Assembly: GCF_019097595.1 (NCBI RefSeq)
Contig: NC_080720.1
Span: 18,780,352 to 18,844,351 of the forward strand
Length of the DNA stretch: 64,000 nt
Source of the DNA: Hemibagrus wyckioides
Taxonomy: Eukaryota > Chordata > Actinopteri > Siluriformes > Bagridae
Direction of reading: 5' to 3'
Both the position numbers and the translations under genes were made by a program. How positions within the stretch are numbered: position 1 is the first letter of the stretch; every line of letters starts with the position of its first letter. Positions 1 to 12,115 of the stretch are shown piece by piece. The notes under the pieces were generated by a model. The model made no database searches, had not been told where the DNA came from, and worked only from the letters and a program-made list of their open reading frames with translations.

Positions 1-456
1 TTCTTAAAGACACAAGTCAAATATTTCAACTTCCACTTAAGACGCAATATTTTTATTTTAGTAGCCATTTGTGCTTTCCACTCTTTTTGAACTTGATCTT
101 TTCATGGAGTTTTGTGGGTGTTACCAAATGCAAATCAGCTGTGGCATTCACATAGCCAGTAATTTATGGCTGATTGCCATTTATCAACAAACTTGCAAAT
201 ACAGACAAGAATGTCTTTATTGCTTATGCAAACATTTATACACAAGCATAGAAGATGTTTTCTCTCATTTTTACTAGGTTAGGTTGCTCTTACTAAATGT
301 CCCTAAATGTAACATTTCAAATGATGAGCCATGCCTAACAGGAACAATACTTGTTCATTATCTATACTAGTATAACATTAAAACCATAACTCTTTCAGAT
401 TAGCAAATATTTTCAGTACAAAGGTCAGGTCAACATTTGTGCACTCAGCCACTCAC

Positions 457-2785
457 CTTTAGTTTTGAGGCTGACCACTACACCCTCAGACCTCTGTGTG
501 ATTGTAGCAGGGCTGGATGGTGCTGGATTGAGCTGCCCAGCATATACACTCACAGCGCAGCGGTATTGTCCAGCATCGGCAGGGTGGGCAGAGAAGCGTC
601 TCAGAGAAAATCTCCCCTCTTCTCCCTTCTCCATGCTGCCACCTCCTCCACTACTGATGTCATCGCCCCAGCTCACGACTCCGTTGGGGCTCATGCGGGC
701 CACCTCCACTTCCACCCCTCCTGCCGGCCCACGCCGCAACCACTGCACCAGCAGAGCTGAGCGATACCACGGACCGGCTCCCGACACCAGACACGTGAGA
801 CTGAGAGGGGACCCGGGTTGCAGTGCCACCTCACCCACTGGCACTGTGCTCACAGACAGCGTGTCCGCTGCAGCAAACAACAAGTATTACACAGGCATAC
901 ACAGCAAAGCCTGCAATTTAAATGTTTGCCTTGTTGCATACAAATACATTTAAATATAATTCTAAAATCGAACTGCATTCCATATTGGTATAAATGACAA
1001 AGATGTCTTGTCAATGATTTTATGACAATTCCACCATCTGACTGTTTTAGCCTTTAATGTTACTTGCAAGCTGTATAAACTGCATCACACTTTCTCAAAC
1101 TGACATTATTAGTAATATTTTACTAAACTACCTTGTCTTTTAACCCATGGACCCTTTTAACTGTTCATAGACCTCCTCAGTACAGTTCTAAACTGTCCAC
1201 CAAATGAAACTATTTTTATAATCATTCCTTTTGACATAATAACTTTAATAATGTTGGTGGCTTCCCACACTGTGACAAAATTAAAAGAATCAAATAATTA
1301 AAAAAAATTAAAACCACTTTAAAAAGCAATGTTCTAAGCAGCGTTAGATTTGTATGCAGATGCAGTCACACTCTACCGTAAGAGAGGCACACTTTAGCTA
1401 TAAGACACTAACTAAACTAAGAATCTAATGTCATAACATCTAGGGAGGCACCAATCTGGTAATAACTATCAATATCAGAGTAAACACTGATCTGAATGAA
1501 AATGAATCATGTATTGGAACAGACTTGGGATATTACCCAATTACAGACAGGATGCATTACTGTATAGCAGTACCATATCACAGCACTCAAACCAGGATCG
1601 TATTGAAACTGAGAAAATGGAAAAAGTGCAAACCTCATGATGCCAATTCCCCGTGGCAAGCTTTGCTTAATTTCTTATTGGAAAGTCAGCTTTAAATATA
1701 TACAGCAGCAGAGGTATTTAGACCAAACTGCTTGGGTTTTCTGAGCATTATTTAGAAAAAAGTATTATTTCTCAGTGAAAATCAGAACAAGAGGGTAAGT
1801 GTTGCAATATCTCACCAAGTGGTTGCACTGAGAGGTTTCCCAGTTCCAGGGTTCTTTGGGCAATGCGTTCCCACTGGCCTGATGGATCCAAGATCCACTG
1901 TGCTGCCTCACAGAAATAAGAACCAGAATCCTCCAAGGCCAGTGCGCTTATCGTCAGAATGTAAAGGTCCTTCCCTTCATCTCCACTCCTCTTCTCCATA
2001 GAAATCTCACCATTATTGTACCTCTTCTCATAAGATCCTCCCCGGCCTGGGGTTACATGCAGATCGCGGTCGATGGAGATGATTTCCTTCAGATTGTGGC
2101 CCAGAGAGCCAGAGCCTGTGCTGCCTCGCATCCCGAACGTGACAGACAAATGTGTGTGCTGCGCTGACTCGACAGAAGCAGCACATGTCAGCTGAAGTGC
2201 TGTGCCTTCTATGACAGACTGGCCACTCAGAATGCGAGAGTGGGTTATCAGCAATGTGTCTGTGATCACTGTAAGCAGTAAATAAAATAAGATATAAAAA
2301 CTGTATAACAAAGGCAATACAAATGGCACAGGAAATGTTCCATTTTGTATCCATGTAATCTACCTTTGACGTCCACAGACGCACTGTAGGTGCCTTGGAA
2401 TTGTACATCTGTGCTTGGTGTATAACACTCGTATTTTCCCTGATCTTCTGGCTGAAGTCTCTGAATCACCAGTCTGGCCTTATCACCCGAGTCTCTCTCC
2501 ACCCGAACCTCGCCTGAATTCACTCGACCCTGGAAAATGGCATAGGGAAAGCCCCTATCTCTAGTGGACACAACCGCAATCGACATTTCCTTGGCAGTCT
2601 CACGGTATAAGAACCATTCAAAGTCCTGTGTTCTTGAACCATCATAGCCCGAAACAGTGCAGGGCAGAGACAGAGGGAAACCTGCTACACGGTAGATTGG
2701 ACCTGGTGGAAGAGTCACCTCACGGCACACAACACTCTGGACCTCTGTCAGAATAAAATAAAACGGAAACACAGTGTGTGTGAGA

Positions 2786-2837
<52 letters not shown>

Positions 2838-5800
2838 TAAAAATGATATTGCAGCATTTGCATATTCACTATAAAAGGGAATAGAAATAAAACATCATGG
2901 TTTATCACACAATCAGTTACTTTAACAAAACAGAATCAGTTACTGTTTGAGACTGAGGCCTCGTTTACACTAAAAAGATCAAATCTGAAAAATACCTTTT
3001 TCTTATACATTTTGCTTTTTTCAAATGGAATATGGAAAAAAATCATAATCATTGCTTTTTTAATAATGTTGTTGATTGTCATGTAATCTCCCTAATTCCA
3101 AGATGGAGGAACCATGTTGTTTCTGTATGAGGTATTTTCATTTTATACAGTGGAGACAATTTATAAACACCTGATTTTTTCCTGAAATATTGTTATATGT
3201 TCATCGCCCAAAATTTAAAGGAATATCTAGGTATACCATTTTACTAGAATGTTTTACAAAATAACCGAGGCAAAACCTTTATTTTGTGGAGAACACAAGT
3301 GACTGAAATTAGAGAACAGTAACCAGTGTAGCACGAAAGATTACAACTAAAATGGTTATGGTTAAAGCTGTCAAAAATTAGTAGGAACTTTAGAGGCCCT
3401 TGCTTCAGCTGACTTCAGCACATCTGCTGCTGCAGGACATCACAAGTTTCTCACACTGCTCTGGTGTGATCTTGGTATCTTGGTCCACTCTTCTTCCAGT
3501 CGTTTCGACAGTTTGGTAACTGTAGTGTTTTTTTTTTGGCATAAGAGGCCCAGGTTCTCTGCAGAACACATCCTCCAATCCATGACACTTCCTCCTCCAC
3601 CTTTCACTGACTTCTTTATGCACTTCAGTTTCAGTCTTTCTCCAGTTTGATGCTGAACATATTTCCCATTGGACCCAAATAAATGAAACCTGCTCTCATC
3701 ACTAAAGTGAACTTTGGACCAGATCTCCTCTGTCACTTACTGTTTGGGCAATGTTTTCGGCAGCAAGAGTCGGGCCTCTTATACAGCTATATGACAGTCA
3801 ATGCAAATGTTTATTATTCTGCAACATGTGACTCTGTCCCTGCGAGCATCTCCCAACCAGCACACAAATTTATGCGAAACAATACCCTCTGTCACACTGT
3901 ACAAAGGGTAAAGCAGATCCTTGAAGCTAAAAACATTAAAATAATGAAATGCCCAGCCCAGAGTCCTGATAAAAACCCTATTGAAAATCTCTCTGGAAAA
4001 TACTTGGTAACAAAGTTATTGCAAAGGAACCCACTACAGTTACTGAACTGTGGAAAAGACTAGTAGAAGAGTGGACCAAGATACCAAGATCACACCAGAG
4101 CAGTGTGAGAAACTAATGATGTCCTGCAACAGCAGATGTGCTGAAGTAAGCTGAAGCAAGGGCCTCTACACTTCCTACGAATATTTCACAGCTGTAACCC
4201 TGAAAGATTATTTCGTGCAACAGTGGTTACTGTCCTCTAATTTTGGTCACTGTATTTCCCACAACATAATGCCTTTTGTTGAAGTGACTTGGTTATTTCA
4301 TAAAACATGCTAGTAAAACAGTGGTATATCCACAACTAATATTCCTTTAAATATTGAGTGATGAACATTAATAATATTTTTTTTTTAGAAAAAAAACAGG
4401 TGTTTATAGCTTGTTCTCTAATTTTGATCTCCACTGTACTGTTCTGCTTTGTATAGAATACAAGCAATTCTGTGGCTTGTAAAGATTTTAAGTTCATGCT
4501 TTAAGTTCAATCGTCAAAAATTAAAGTGGCAAAAAATTATGCAAAGATTATGTCATTGCTGATGGTAACATCTGGGGAAATGGTGAGATCACAAAAAAGC
4601 AGCTCATTTTAAACTTAACCATGGCATTGTGGACTAGGCCTTTATCAAACCATTCAAACTACCATTAGAGCGGAGACTGCGAGCCAGGCCTTCTTGTCCA
4701 ACATCAGTGCCTGACCTTATAAATGCACTTATTGCCAAAAATTCCCTTAAACACAAACCTAAACCTTGTGGAAAGCCTTCCCAGAAGAGTTGAAGCTGTT
4801 ATAGCTGCAACGGGTAGGCGAACTCCATATTACATGCATGTGCATCTAAAGGCAGACAGTTTTGGAATGGCTCTCAGTCTCCACTCTAATTCATCCCAAA
4901 GGTGTTCTATCGGGTTGAGGTCAGGACTCTGAGCAGGCAAATCAAGTTCCTCCACACCAAACTCTCTCATCCATGTCTTTATGGACCTTGCTTTGTGCCC
5001 TGGTGTACAGTCATGTTGGAACAGGAAGGGGTCATCCCCAAACTGTTCCCACAATGTTGGGAGCACGAAATTGTCCATAATGTCTTGGTATGCTGAAACA
5101 TTAAGAGTTCCTTTCACTGGAACTAAGGGGCCAAGCCTAGCACCTCAATTCAATGATTTGGAGGGGTGTCCCAAAACTTTTGGCAATAGTGTATATTTAT
5201 GACTGTAGCCAAAATGAATTTCCTTTAGCCTGTTTCTCGACTCTGGAGTTGTTTACACAGTTGTTACTGATCCTTAGCACCCCACTTGGCAGCCCAATCC
5301 AGACACCAAGCACAAACTGTTCATTGTAACAAAAGTGCTTTATGCAAGTAGTAACTAGTGCTGTTCTCATCTTCAGAGCACACTGGTAACCGGTTATGAC
5401 CGACTGAGAGCTGCACAACATGCTATTTGTGTTAGTGTTTAAACGAGACCAATAATTCACTAATTTACTTTAATACTTTACATGACCAATATATAGCAGT
5501 ATAAGCAAAATGCAGGATATTGTCCAATCTTGTAGCTTTCTTACTGCCATTTCTGGAATGCTAAACCTTTTTAAATGAAAGTAATCCAATAAAATCCCCA
5601 CACCTGTATTTCATTAAAAGGTAAGATTCAAATGTGTGAATATATCCTAAACCATTTCCTAAACTTCCCTTTACCCATGACTCACATTAAACCAAATGTA
5701 CACACAGCTCTGCTCACACGCTGTCATTAGCAGCTACGCCTTATTTGGAAACGCAGAGCCTGTCTGCGCATGCGCACAAATCACACTGAACCTGTTTCTG

Positions 5801-6472
5801 TAATTACATGAGATCTGGATCAAGGCGTTACACGCAAACGCAGCGCACATAACCTGAAAAACTAGACTGGTGGTCGTGAGTGTATCGAAAGGGCCTGAGA
5901 TAATATGCAAAGTGTCTAGTGTTGTGTCAGGTTTTTCCCCCCACCCACACGCTGACCAACCCCACCGTGTAGTTTATCCGCTAACCTGCAGCCAATCATG
6001 ATACAGGTATGGTCAGGCTGTTAAGCGGATCATGACATAACACAATGTGACCACTAGGGGCGTGTGACACAGAAAAGCATGTTAATGGGACTTGCTTAAA
6101 TAGCTGGTGTACAACATATCTGATTTATAACTCGTATAACCTGCACGGTTAGAGTGAAGCATCACAGTACATTTCCCCACAGTACTGAACTGCTCTATCT
6201 GGTTGTGGATGACTGTTTAGTTTCTATCATAAGATTATACGGCTCTGGGAACACGCTTTGGCTAAGGTTATTTCGTAACCGAGACACGAGCTGAAGTGAA
6301 TCAGACAGATTAATCAAACGGATGAGACATTGTGGTGCGTCAGTGAAACACCCATCCCTGTACACATGTACAAACAAACCTGTGAGTTCAATTCAACATA
6401 CAGCAGTGTATAAAAGTCAGATCACTCACCCCACACTACAGCAATCAGCACTATCCTCCACCACCGAGACAT
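457..6472 (-). CDS. igsf8: Immunoglobulin superfamily member 8 (EWI-2), 5' part, four exons
   Basis: Single-pass membrane Ig-superfamily protein of the EWI family, a partner of tetraspanins CD9/CD81 at the cell surface. Coding exons on the minus strand are 6430-6472, 2364-2744, 1816-2268 and 457-867. All junctions are GT-AG and phase 1, so the reading frame closes without gaps (429 codons visible). Exon 1 begins MSRWWRIVLIAVVW, a hydrophobic signal peptide. Exon 2 is Ig domain 1, with the IGSF8-like string YRVAGFPLSLPC and a second Cys in KYECYTPSTD. Exon 3 is Ig domain 2, ending CEAAQWILDPSGQW, which aligns to the EWI motif. Exon 4 is Ig domain 3, with the Cys pair in LTCLV and QYRCAV, ending EGVVVSLKTK. 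The fourth Ig domain, membrane segment and short tail must lie left of position 1. PTGFRN and IGSF3 are relatives, but the domain 1 and 2 strings fit IGSF8 best by memory of the family. Confidence 0.9.
868..1815. other. igsf8 intron 3, no further feature
   Basis: AT-rich intron sequence between igsf8 exons 3 and 4 with no open frame of interest. The stretch around 1440-1640 is repeat-like in texture, but I could not assign a family. Confidence 0.6.
2782..2833. repeat. (AG)n microsatellite in igsf8 intron 1
   Basis: About 26 near-perfect AG units with one T interruption near the left end, starting some 40 bp upstream of the exon 2 acceptor on the coding strand, where it reads as a (CT)n tract close to the polypyrimidine region. 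It could affect acceptor strength if length varies. Confidence 0.95.
3148..4436. mobile_element. Tc1/mariner element, internally inverted (foldback) derivative
   Basis: The element starts CAGTGGAGA and ends TCTCCACTG, flanked by TA on both sides (3146-3147 and 4437-4438), the Tc1/mariner target. Roughly 390 bp at each end are inverted copies of one another, and both encode the C-terminal end of a transposase (EEWTKIPRSHQSSVRN). The left half reads on the minus strand from the first catalytic block (HFSDESRFHLFG, then GGGSVMDW) straight into the C-terminus. The right half reads on the plus strand through MKCPAQSPDKNPIENL. The plus-strand copy has RNNTLCHT where Tc1 enzymes have DNAPCHT, so it lacks the second catalytic Asp. 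Dead, non-autonomous; sits in igsf8 intron 1. Confidence 0.85.
4665..5191. mobile_element. Second Tc1/mariner relic, internally inverted
   Basis: 4830-5117 on the minus strand encodes a clear Tc1 transposase segment: NFVLPTLWEQFGDD, then FQHDCTPGHKARSIKTWM with catalytic Asp, then LPAQSPDLNPIEHLWDELEWRLRA. The right terminus reads gccaaaagttttgggacacc on the minus strand and ends against TA (5192-5193). Immediately left, 4665-4860 reads the other way (plus strand) and carries the downstream part of the same gene (LERRLRARPSCPTS, then LVESLPRRVEAVIAA, partly frame-shifted). So the 3' part and the middle part face opposite directions. The N-terminal DNA-binding half is missing. A different Tc1 family from the copy at 3148-4436. 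Confidence 0.8.
5200..6429. other. igsf8 intron 1, promoter-proximal part
   Basis: No coding sequence. CpG content rises after about 5700 (for example tgcgcatgcgca near 5766, two NRF1-like GCGCATGCGC-type half sites overlapping). A motif CCACTAGGGGCG at 6050-6061 resembles a CTCF core lacking one G. A short imperfect inverted pair (ttatccgctaacc near 5975 and gttaagcggat near 6020) lies nearby. Confidence 0.4.
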
Positions 6473-6960
6473 CCTGCTTCCCAGTATTCCCAATTCACGC
6501 CCAAGTGGTTTTCCCAGCGACACACATAGCCACTTGTTTAGTCGATTATTAACGCGTGGTTAGGAGATCGCATTAAACACATACAACACTCATCTAACGC
6601 GCTAACACAACTCATATATTTAGATAGACAGATACCTATATAAATAGATAACTATCAAGCTCAATATTACCCCAACACATTACTGTCACAGCGTGTGCGC
6701 TTATAATCCAGTATAACGATATTTAGAGTCTCTAAATGATACAATCCTACAAAGTCGTGCGATTCTCCTGTGTTAATATTGCTCATTTATTCAGCCCTTC
6801 CACGGGCCAGTTTGTCTTCTCCGGCGGTGGGCGGGTTCTTCTGTGCCTTACAAATCTATTGGTCATCAGATTAACCGACAGCAGACTTGACCAATGGGAA
6901 TCAAACGTGATGACGCTACCGCTTGCAGATAGCCAAAGAAATCAATTGCGTCTCATCCAG
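6473..6960 (-). promoter_or_regulatory. igsf8: igsf8 5' UTR and probable promoter
   Basis: Sequence directly upstream of the igsf8 start codon. It holds a reverse CCAAT box (ctattggtc, about 6857-6865), a forward CCAAT box (gaccaatggg, about 6889-6898) and a CRE-like TGATGACGC near 6910. CpGs are more frequent here than in the flanks (for example gccagtttgtcttctccggcggtgggcggg, read in parts). Paired inverted CCAAT boxes near a CRE are common in TATA-less vertebrate promoters. The transcription start is not visible, so the extent is an inference. Confidence 0.4.
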
Positions 6961-7299
6961 CACTTTTCAGCGGGTTCACCACCACGCCTTCATTCACACC
7001 GCACACAGTGTCTTTCAGGAACAAGACAACTTAATTGTTATGAAACTGTTCTAATGCACAAGCTAATAACACATCAAGTATACTAATTACTACCATTCAA
7101 CATTAGGAATCTTAATAATCCTCTATATTGTAACTATCTACAGCTTTGTATCTGTGGAAAAAAGAAGACTATTATTAAAAAGTAAAAAAAAATGTTTTTT
7201 TTTTTTTTAAAAATCTGTGTGTATTTTGTTAATGTGAGATATCTGAATGTGCATTTAGTTCATGTGGGATATCAAGTATAGTGGGACTCTTCAGTATCC

Positions 7300-7480
7300 A
7301 GGTTTCAGTGGGTGTAAGACCATTTCCTCCTTGGGACGCCATTCACACTTTCATTCACACCTCGGTCAATCACACCTATAGCTAATCCACCTAATGACAT
7401 ATTTTTGGGAGGAGGGAGGAAACTAGACGAACCAAAAGAAAGGCATGCAGTCATGGGGAGTACATACAGGTCTCAGTAAT
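7300..7480 (-). repeat. Teleost SINE/dispersed repeat fragment
   Basis: The stretch with attcacacctatagctaat, then tttttgggaggagggaggaa and a final tgcagtcatggggagtacat is the reverse complement of a repeat seen again at 42285-42590 and 47545-48055 in this window (hallmark on the other strand: heading to aacatgctggtagg, then ctctaaattgcccct). Class is inferred from its dispersion and from the usual tail ending in acagttactgaagatga seen in the other copies. Confidence 0.6.
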
Positions 7481-7834
7481 CACAATAAGCTGTAAGCTCA
7501 GCATCAAAATGGGGACAAATGGTGCTGTGAGGTTTCCGTCATCATCACAGGGGTGGTTTCCATGTGTTTATTTCAGTCACATAGTGGGTCCTACTTTTGC
7601 TGGTATGTGGCCATTTTGGTTGTGTGCAAACTAGTTGTTTTCTATTTGCACTCTGTTGCAATTTTGTGGTCATAAATTAATGCATATGGTGTCATGATGT
7701 CCAGATTTCTATAAAGCAGCATTGTAACAGTCCATTATCAAAAGTTCTATGTAAATAAAATAGATTAGAATTGAACTGATACTATCTGCAACCTAGCAGT
7801 TACTGAAAGTGAAGTGAAAGTAAGCACTAGGGAC

Positions 7835-8075
7835 TGTTATATTTGAAAATTCTATAGATTAGCAGTTTCTGAACTCAGACCAGTCGATCTGGTATTAACA
7901 ACCATGAATCGGTTTTGTCACAGATCACATTTTTATCCACTCTAATAACTGAAGCTCTTTGCCTGTATCTGCAGGATTTTATGCTTTGTGCTGCTGCTGT
8001 ATGATTGAAAGACTGGATAACTGCATAATGAGCAAGTGTGTAGTGGTGTTCCTATTAAAGTGGGCAGTGACTGTA
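7835..8075 (-). mobile_element. Tc1-like terminal arm
   Basis: Ends with gttcctattaaagtgggcag followed by tgactgta and contains gcctgtatctgcaggatttt, the same signature seen in the copies at 8839 and 13316. Upstream, 7850-7900 (atagattagcagtttctgaa) is antisense to the N-terminal helix-turn-helix region of that Tc1 family. No open frame survives. Confidence 0.55.
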
Positions 8076-8838
8076 AGTAGAAAGGGATTTTCATTTTACA
8101 AACTTCACAAACTACAAACTACATCACAGGGTGTACAATTGTGGATTTCGCCCTTTTGGGTAGTTACTGCAAGCCGCTTGTTGAAGAATATATATTGTGC
8201 TGTGCATTTTCTCCACTGTTCGCTTTAATTGCCTGGCTGTGATTGTGCTCATTACATTGTAAATTGAAACAATTTAGTACAGTATTGTGCAGATTGGGAA
8301 ACAACTTAATCTTCCTGTTATCTTCAAATTTACAAACATGTTTTGTCCTTGGGGTCATTTTGACCAGCAATGTAAACCTCCAGAATATAATTTTTACCCA
8401 TTTTTTGTTATGTAATTTATGTTTCTTTGTTGACTACCTAAATAACTTTATTTTAAATAAAACATTATATCATCCCACATCACCACGCCATTCTCCTAAA
8501 CACCCAGAATTTCTACTGTGCGACTATAGAAAAATTTACAAATGACCATAAAATCTCACTGATTGACCTTAAACTGGACAGAAAGATCTTATTTGTTTTT
8601 ATTGGTTTTATTTTATTTCTAAGTACAGATGTTATTTATAACATTTGGAGAGTAGTCCAATTTCTGTTATGGATAGTACCATGTCTTTTCCTCTGGGTCT
8701 CTGAGAAATTATGTTTTCCCCTCCCCCATGTCATGTAAGCTCTCAGTGCTTCTTGCAAGACCACAGGTATACTATTTTGCCTAAAGTTTTGGGATGTCTG
8801 CCTTTACATGCACATGAATGTAACATGAATGTAGTACA

Positions 8839-9170
8839 TGGAACACATGTACACCTGCACATTCATGCAATTGTCCAATTTTACTGCAGCAGAATAAAAA
8901 AGCAGATAAAGGTTTAAGAGCTTCAGTCAATGTTCACAAATCATTCGTCAAACATCAGAATGGAGTACAGTGACCCTCAGTACAAGTTCACCAAAGCTGT
9001 AACAGGAACCTCATATGTTTTTCTGCTCACTGTGGTTGTGAAGGCTGGTTGTTTGAGTGACTGTAGCTTGAAACATTCTGGCCATTCTCCTCTGAACACT
9101 CTTCAACATAACATTTCAACCTACTGAAACTCCTTCATTGCCAATCTGTGTAAATTCTAGAGAGTTACTT
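8839..9170. mobile_element. Tc1-like internally inverted relic, copy A
   Basis: Begins gaacacatgtacacctgcac and is over 90% identical by eye to 13322-13500 and again to 13565-13715. The right part, read on the minus strand, encodes a transposase fragment, RRMARMFQATVT. Left terminal sequence and internal coding sequence therefore face each other, as in the other inverted copies. About 60 bp present in copy B (around 13507-13565) are absent here. Confidence 0.65.
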
Positions 9171-9789
9171 AGCTTTGGCTCTCACTTCCTGATCAAACAG
9201 CAGTGGCTGAGCTACATCCTATGGAAACAAACAAAATGACCATTTGAATTCTTAATACTGAGGTATTAGGCAAAGACAGTTGAATTCACAATATAGAAAT
9301 ATATTAACTAAATCTGTATTTATTTGTTTTAATTTAACCTCCTTGAAACTGATTCAACCATTTAGTTTTCAAATATTGGTTTTTGATTTCGGATACAGGT
9401 TTTTGATTTCAAGGCTCAGATTCAACCTGTCAAATTCAGGTTGCAAAATTCAACACGAAAAAAAAAACTTCCGGACTCTGGTGTAGGCAAATACAGTCGA
9501 GCCTGGAGCGTGTTGTGCTGTTTTGCATCTCTGTTAGTTAAATACCTCCCCCTCTCAGGAGTACGTGCCTATCTTACTAGATCAACAGAATACTGAGCAT
9601 GCTGAGGATGTTCAAATGTTCAACAGTTTCTGAGCATGCTGAGGATGTACTGGAACAGGTGCATCTCTGTTCTCCTTCATTAGCATTTGTTGACCTGTAT
9701 TTGATTGTTGCTCTCTTTCTCTCTCTTGCTCTCTCTCAATCACTCACTCACTCTGTGTGTGTGTGTGGTTAGACATGTGGTTAATGTCA

Positions 9790-10338
9790 ACTACCAGTCA
9801 AAAGTTTGAACACACCTTTTAATTCAATGTTTTTTGTTTAGGGATTTCTTTTCTACATTCTAGAACAATACTGGAGATTTCAAAACTATGAAATAACACA
9901 CATGGACTTAAGTAATCCATATGTAATGACAACAAAAAACAGTTGTTATTTTAAGACACGAAGGTCAGGTGTTCTGGAATAGTTCTTGCAAGAACAGTAT
10001 TGTGAAGTGCATTTGCAAAACCCATCAAGCACCATGATGAAACTGGCTCACATGAAGACCATCCCAGTAAAGCAAGACCAAAATTTACCTCTGCTGCAGA
10101 GGAGAAGTTCATTTAGAGTTACCAGCCTCAGAAATCACCAATTAACAGCACCTCAGATTAGAGCCGTTATGAAGGCATTACAGAGCATCAGTAGCAGACA
10201 TATCTCAATATCAACTGTTCAAACGAGATTATTGTGTGTTTCAGCCGCCTTCAGCATTGTTTTACAATTTAGAAAGAAATAAACATCAGGAAAGACCGTG
10301 GAATTAGAAGGTGTGTCCAAACTTTTGACTGGTAGTGT
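9790..10338 (+). mobile_element. Tc1-like deletion derivative with intact ends
   Basis: Terminal inverted repeats are clear: left ctaccagtcaaaagtttgaa, right ccaaacttttgactggtag, with TA outside. The 98-codon open frame at 9986-10282 corresponds to the N-terminal part of a Tc1 transposase (HMKTIPVKQDQNLPLLQRRSS, then RNHQLTAPQIRAVMKALQSIS). The catalytic domain is deleted, and the sequence jumps from about 10280 to the right terminus. Non-autonomous, about 550 bp. Confidence 0.75.
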
Positions 10339-10445
10339 ATACTTCAACAGTTTCACACCGTTAACAATCTGTTGAGCATGGGAATTTATCAGTGCACTGA
10401 AATGTGCACAATTAGTTTTATTGACAAGTAAACTAAAGTAAATAA

Positions 10446-10507
10446 AACACAGACAGACAGATAGACAGACAGACAGACAGACAGACGGAAAGAAAGAAAG
10501 AAAGAAA
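10446..10507. repeat. (CAGA)n/(GAAA)n compound microsatellite
   Basis: Runs of acag/agac tetranucleotides change into four gaaa units near 10490. No gene nearby. Confidence 0.9.
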
Positions 10508-11774
10508 ATTGGAAAGCTGCACTGTAATTTGTTTTTGGTTGTTTATCTACTGTGCCATGGGCAGGAGAACAAAAAGGCTCATATGATCTCTTCCCCTGGA
10601 TCTGCTACGCACCCCCCCTCCCCCCGCCCCCGATCGATGTACTGCAGAGATTGTTACTGAATCACATGGGGAAATTAGCAAAATGTTATAGCAGAATTGC
10701 TGTAAATGGGCTCTCCCCTAATGTTCACATTTTTTTTTCAAACTGCTGTAAGACAAGAGCATAACTAATCTTCTCTCTCAAATCAAATCACATCAAGCAG
10801 CTTTTATTGTCATTTCAACCATATACACCATGCACACATTACCCAGAAATTTTTTTCTGAAGTACACTGAAAAAGTACACTACAAAGACCTAGCACTTCA
10901 TAAAGTGTGTGTGCAAATGTGTACACAGAGTGCCAGACAGTACAGTACAATAATTAACAAGGGACAGTGCAGCTCTGACCAATACATTGACATGTGATGT
11001 TGGTGGCTGATTCTGACTCTTCTTACCAGTCAGACCTGCCCAGTTTCCCCTGAAACTTCTGCTTGGAGCTTCTGCATTTGTGATTCACTCTTTGCTGTAG
11101 TGAATGGCTTCACAACACATGCATAAAACAGCTTATAACCATTTACACCCCTGACAAGGCTTTCTTAATGGCTATGAGCTTGGGGAGACCAGTGGACATT
11201 GTGTAACAGTCCCTTATCCCACGTCAAGTTATCTAGCCAGATAGCAAGGGAGATAAGCATCTCCAGGATCTTTGAGCCAGTGGGACAGGTTACCTTCTCC
11301 TAGAAGCCCCTTGTGTAACTCACTTAAAAAATGCTCAGACACATTGTGGATATTAATGTATGAGTAAAGTATTTATTAAAGCCTTACATAGAAACAAACA
11401 AAAAACAAACAAATAAATGAAAAAAGAAATAAATAAACTCGAATTATGTAAATTTTATTAGTGCCTCCAAAACCCGAAATTACCAAAACACCTAGGATTA
11501 GACCAGGGACTTGTTTGCACAATACACACTACTGTATATTGCACAAACAACTTCACATACCTGCACTTTTCAAAATATTTATATAAATCATACTGCTTCT
11601 GTCAGAAATCTTTGGTATACCTCATATTATATTTTTATATTTTCCTTTCCTACCTGAATAGAATTAATTCTACTTAATGTTAATGCTATTTTTATGGCTG
11701 TTGACAAAAGTATTTCATTGCACATTTCGTATGTTTGCGTATGAGAATGACCAATAACATTCTTATTTGAGTTC
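10508..11774. other. Gene-free stretch with a dispersed repeat fragment
   Basis: 10795-10880 (agcagcttttattgtcattt, then caaccatataca) shares its start with 12005-12175, so it is one copy of a dispersed repeat of unknown class. A run of C-rich sequence lies at 10610-10632. The rest shows no open frame, RNA gene or motif I can name. Confidence 0.45.
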
Positions 11775-11890
11775 GAATTTTGAATGATAACCATCACAGA
11801 GAAGTGCAATAAAATTCTGAATTGTAACACAACAAAATGGGGAAAAGTTCAAGGGTGGGGTAAATGCTTATGTAAGGCACTGTACTTTAT
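11775..11890 (+). mobile_element. Tc1-like 3' terminal fragment
   Basis: Reads gtgcaataaaattctgaatt, then acaaaatggggaaaagttca, then aaatgcttatgtaaggcact and gta. This is the characteristic terminus of a Tc1-type family whose other end (acagtgccttggataagtat) appears at 41210. No coding sequence. Confidence 0.5.
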
Positions 11891-12004
11891 ACAGTGCTAT
11901 GTAGAATGCATTTGCTTATTATTCCATTTTTGTCACAGCTCATTGTTTCATACCAAGCAAAATGTAATATAAAACAAGAACAATGTGAGAAAAGTCAAGT
12001 CAAG

Positions 12005-12025
12005 AAGCTTTTATTGTCATTTCAA

Positions 12026-12115
<90 letters not shown>

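Noticed and set aside
1..456. Further igsf8 exon at the left edge
   Set aside because: No open frame with Ig features or splice sites in this stretch; it reads as intron.
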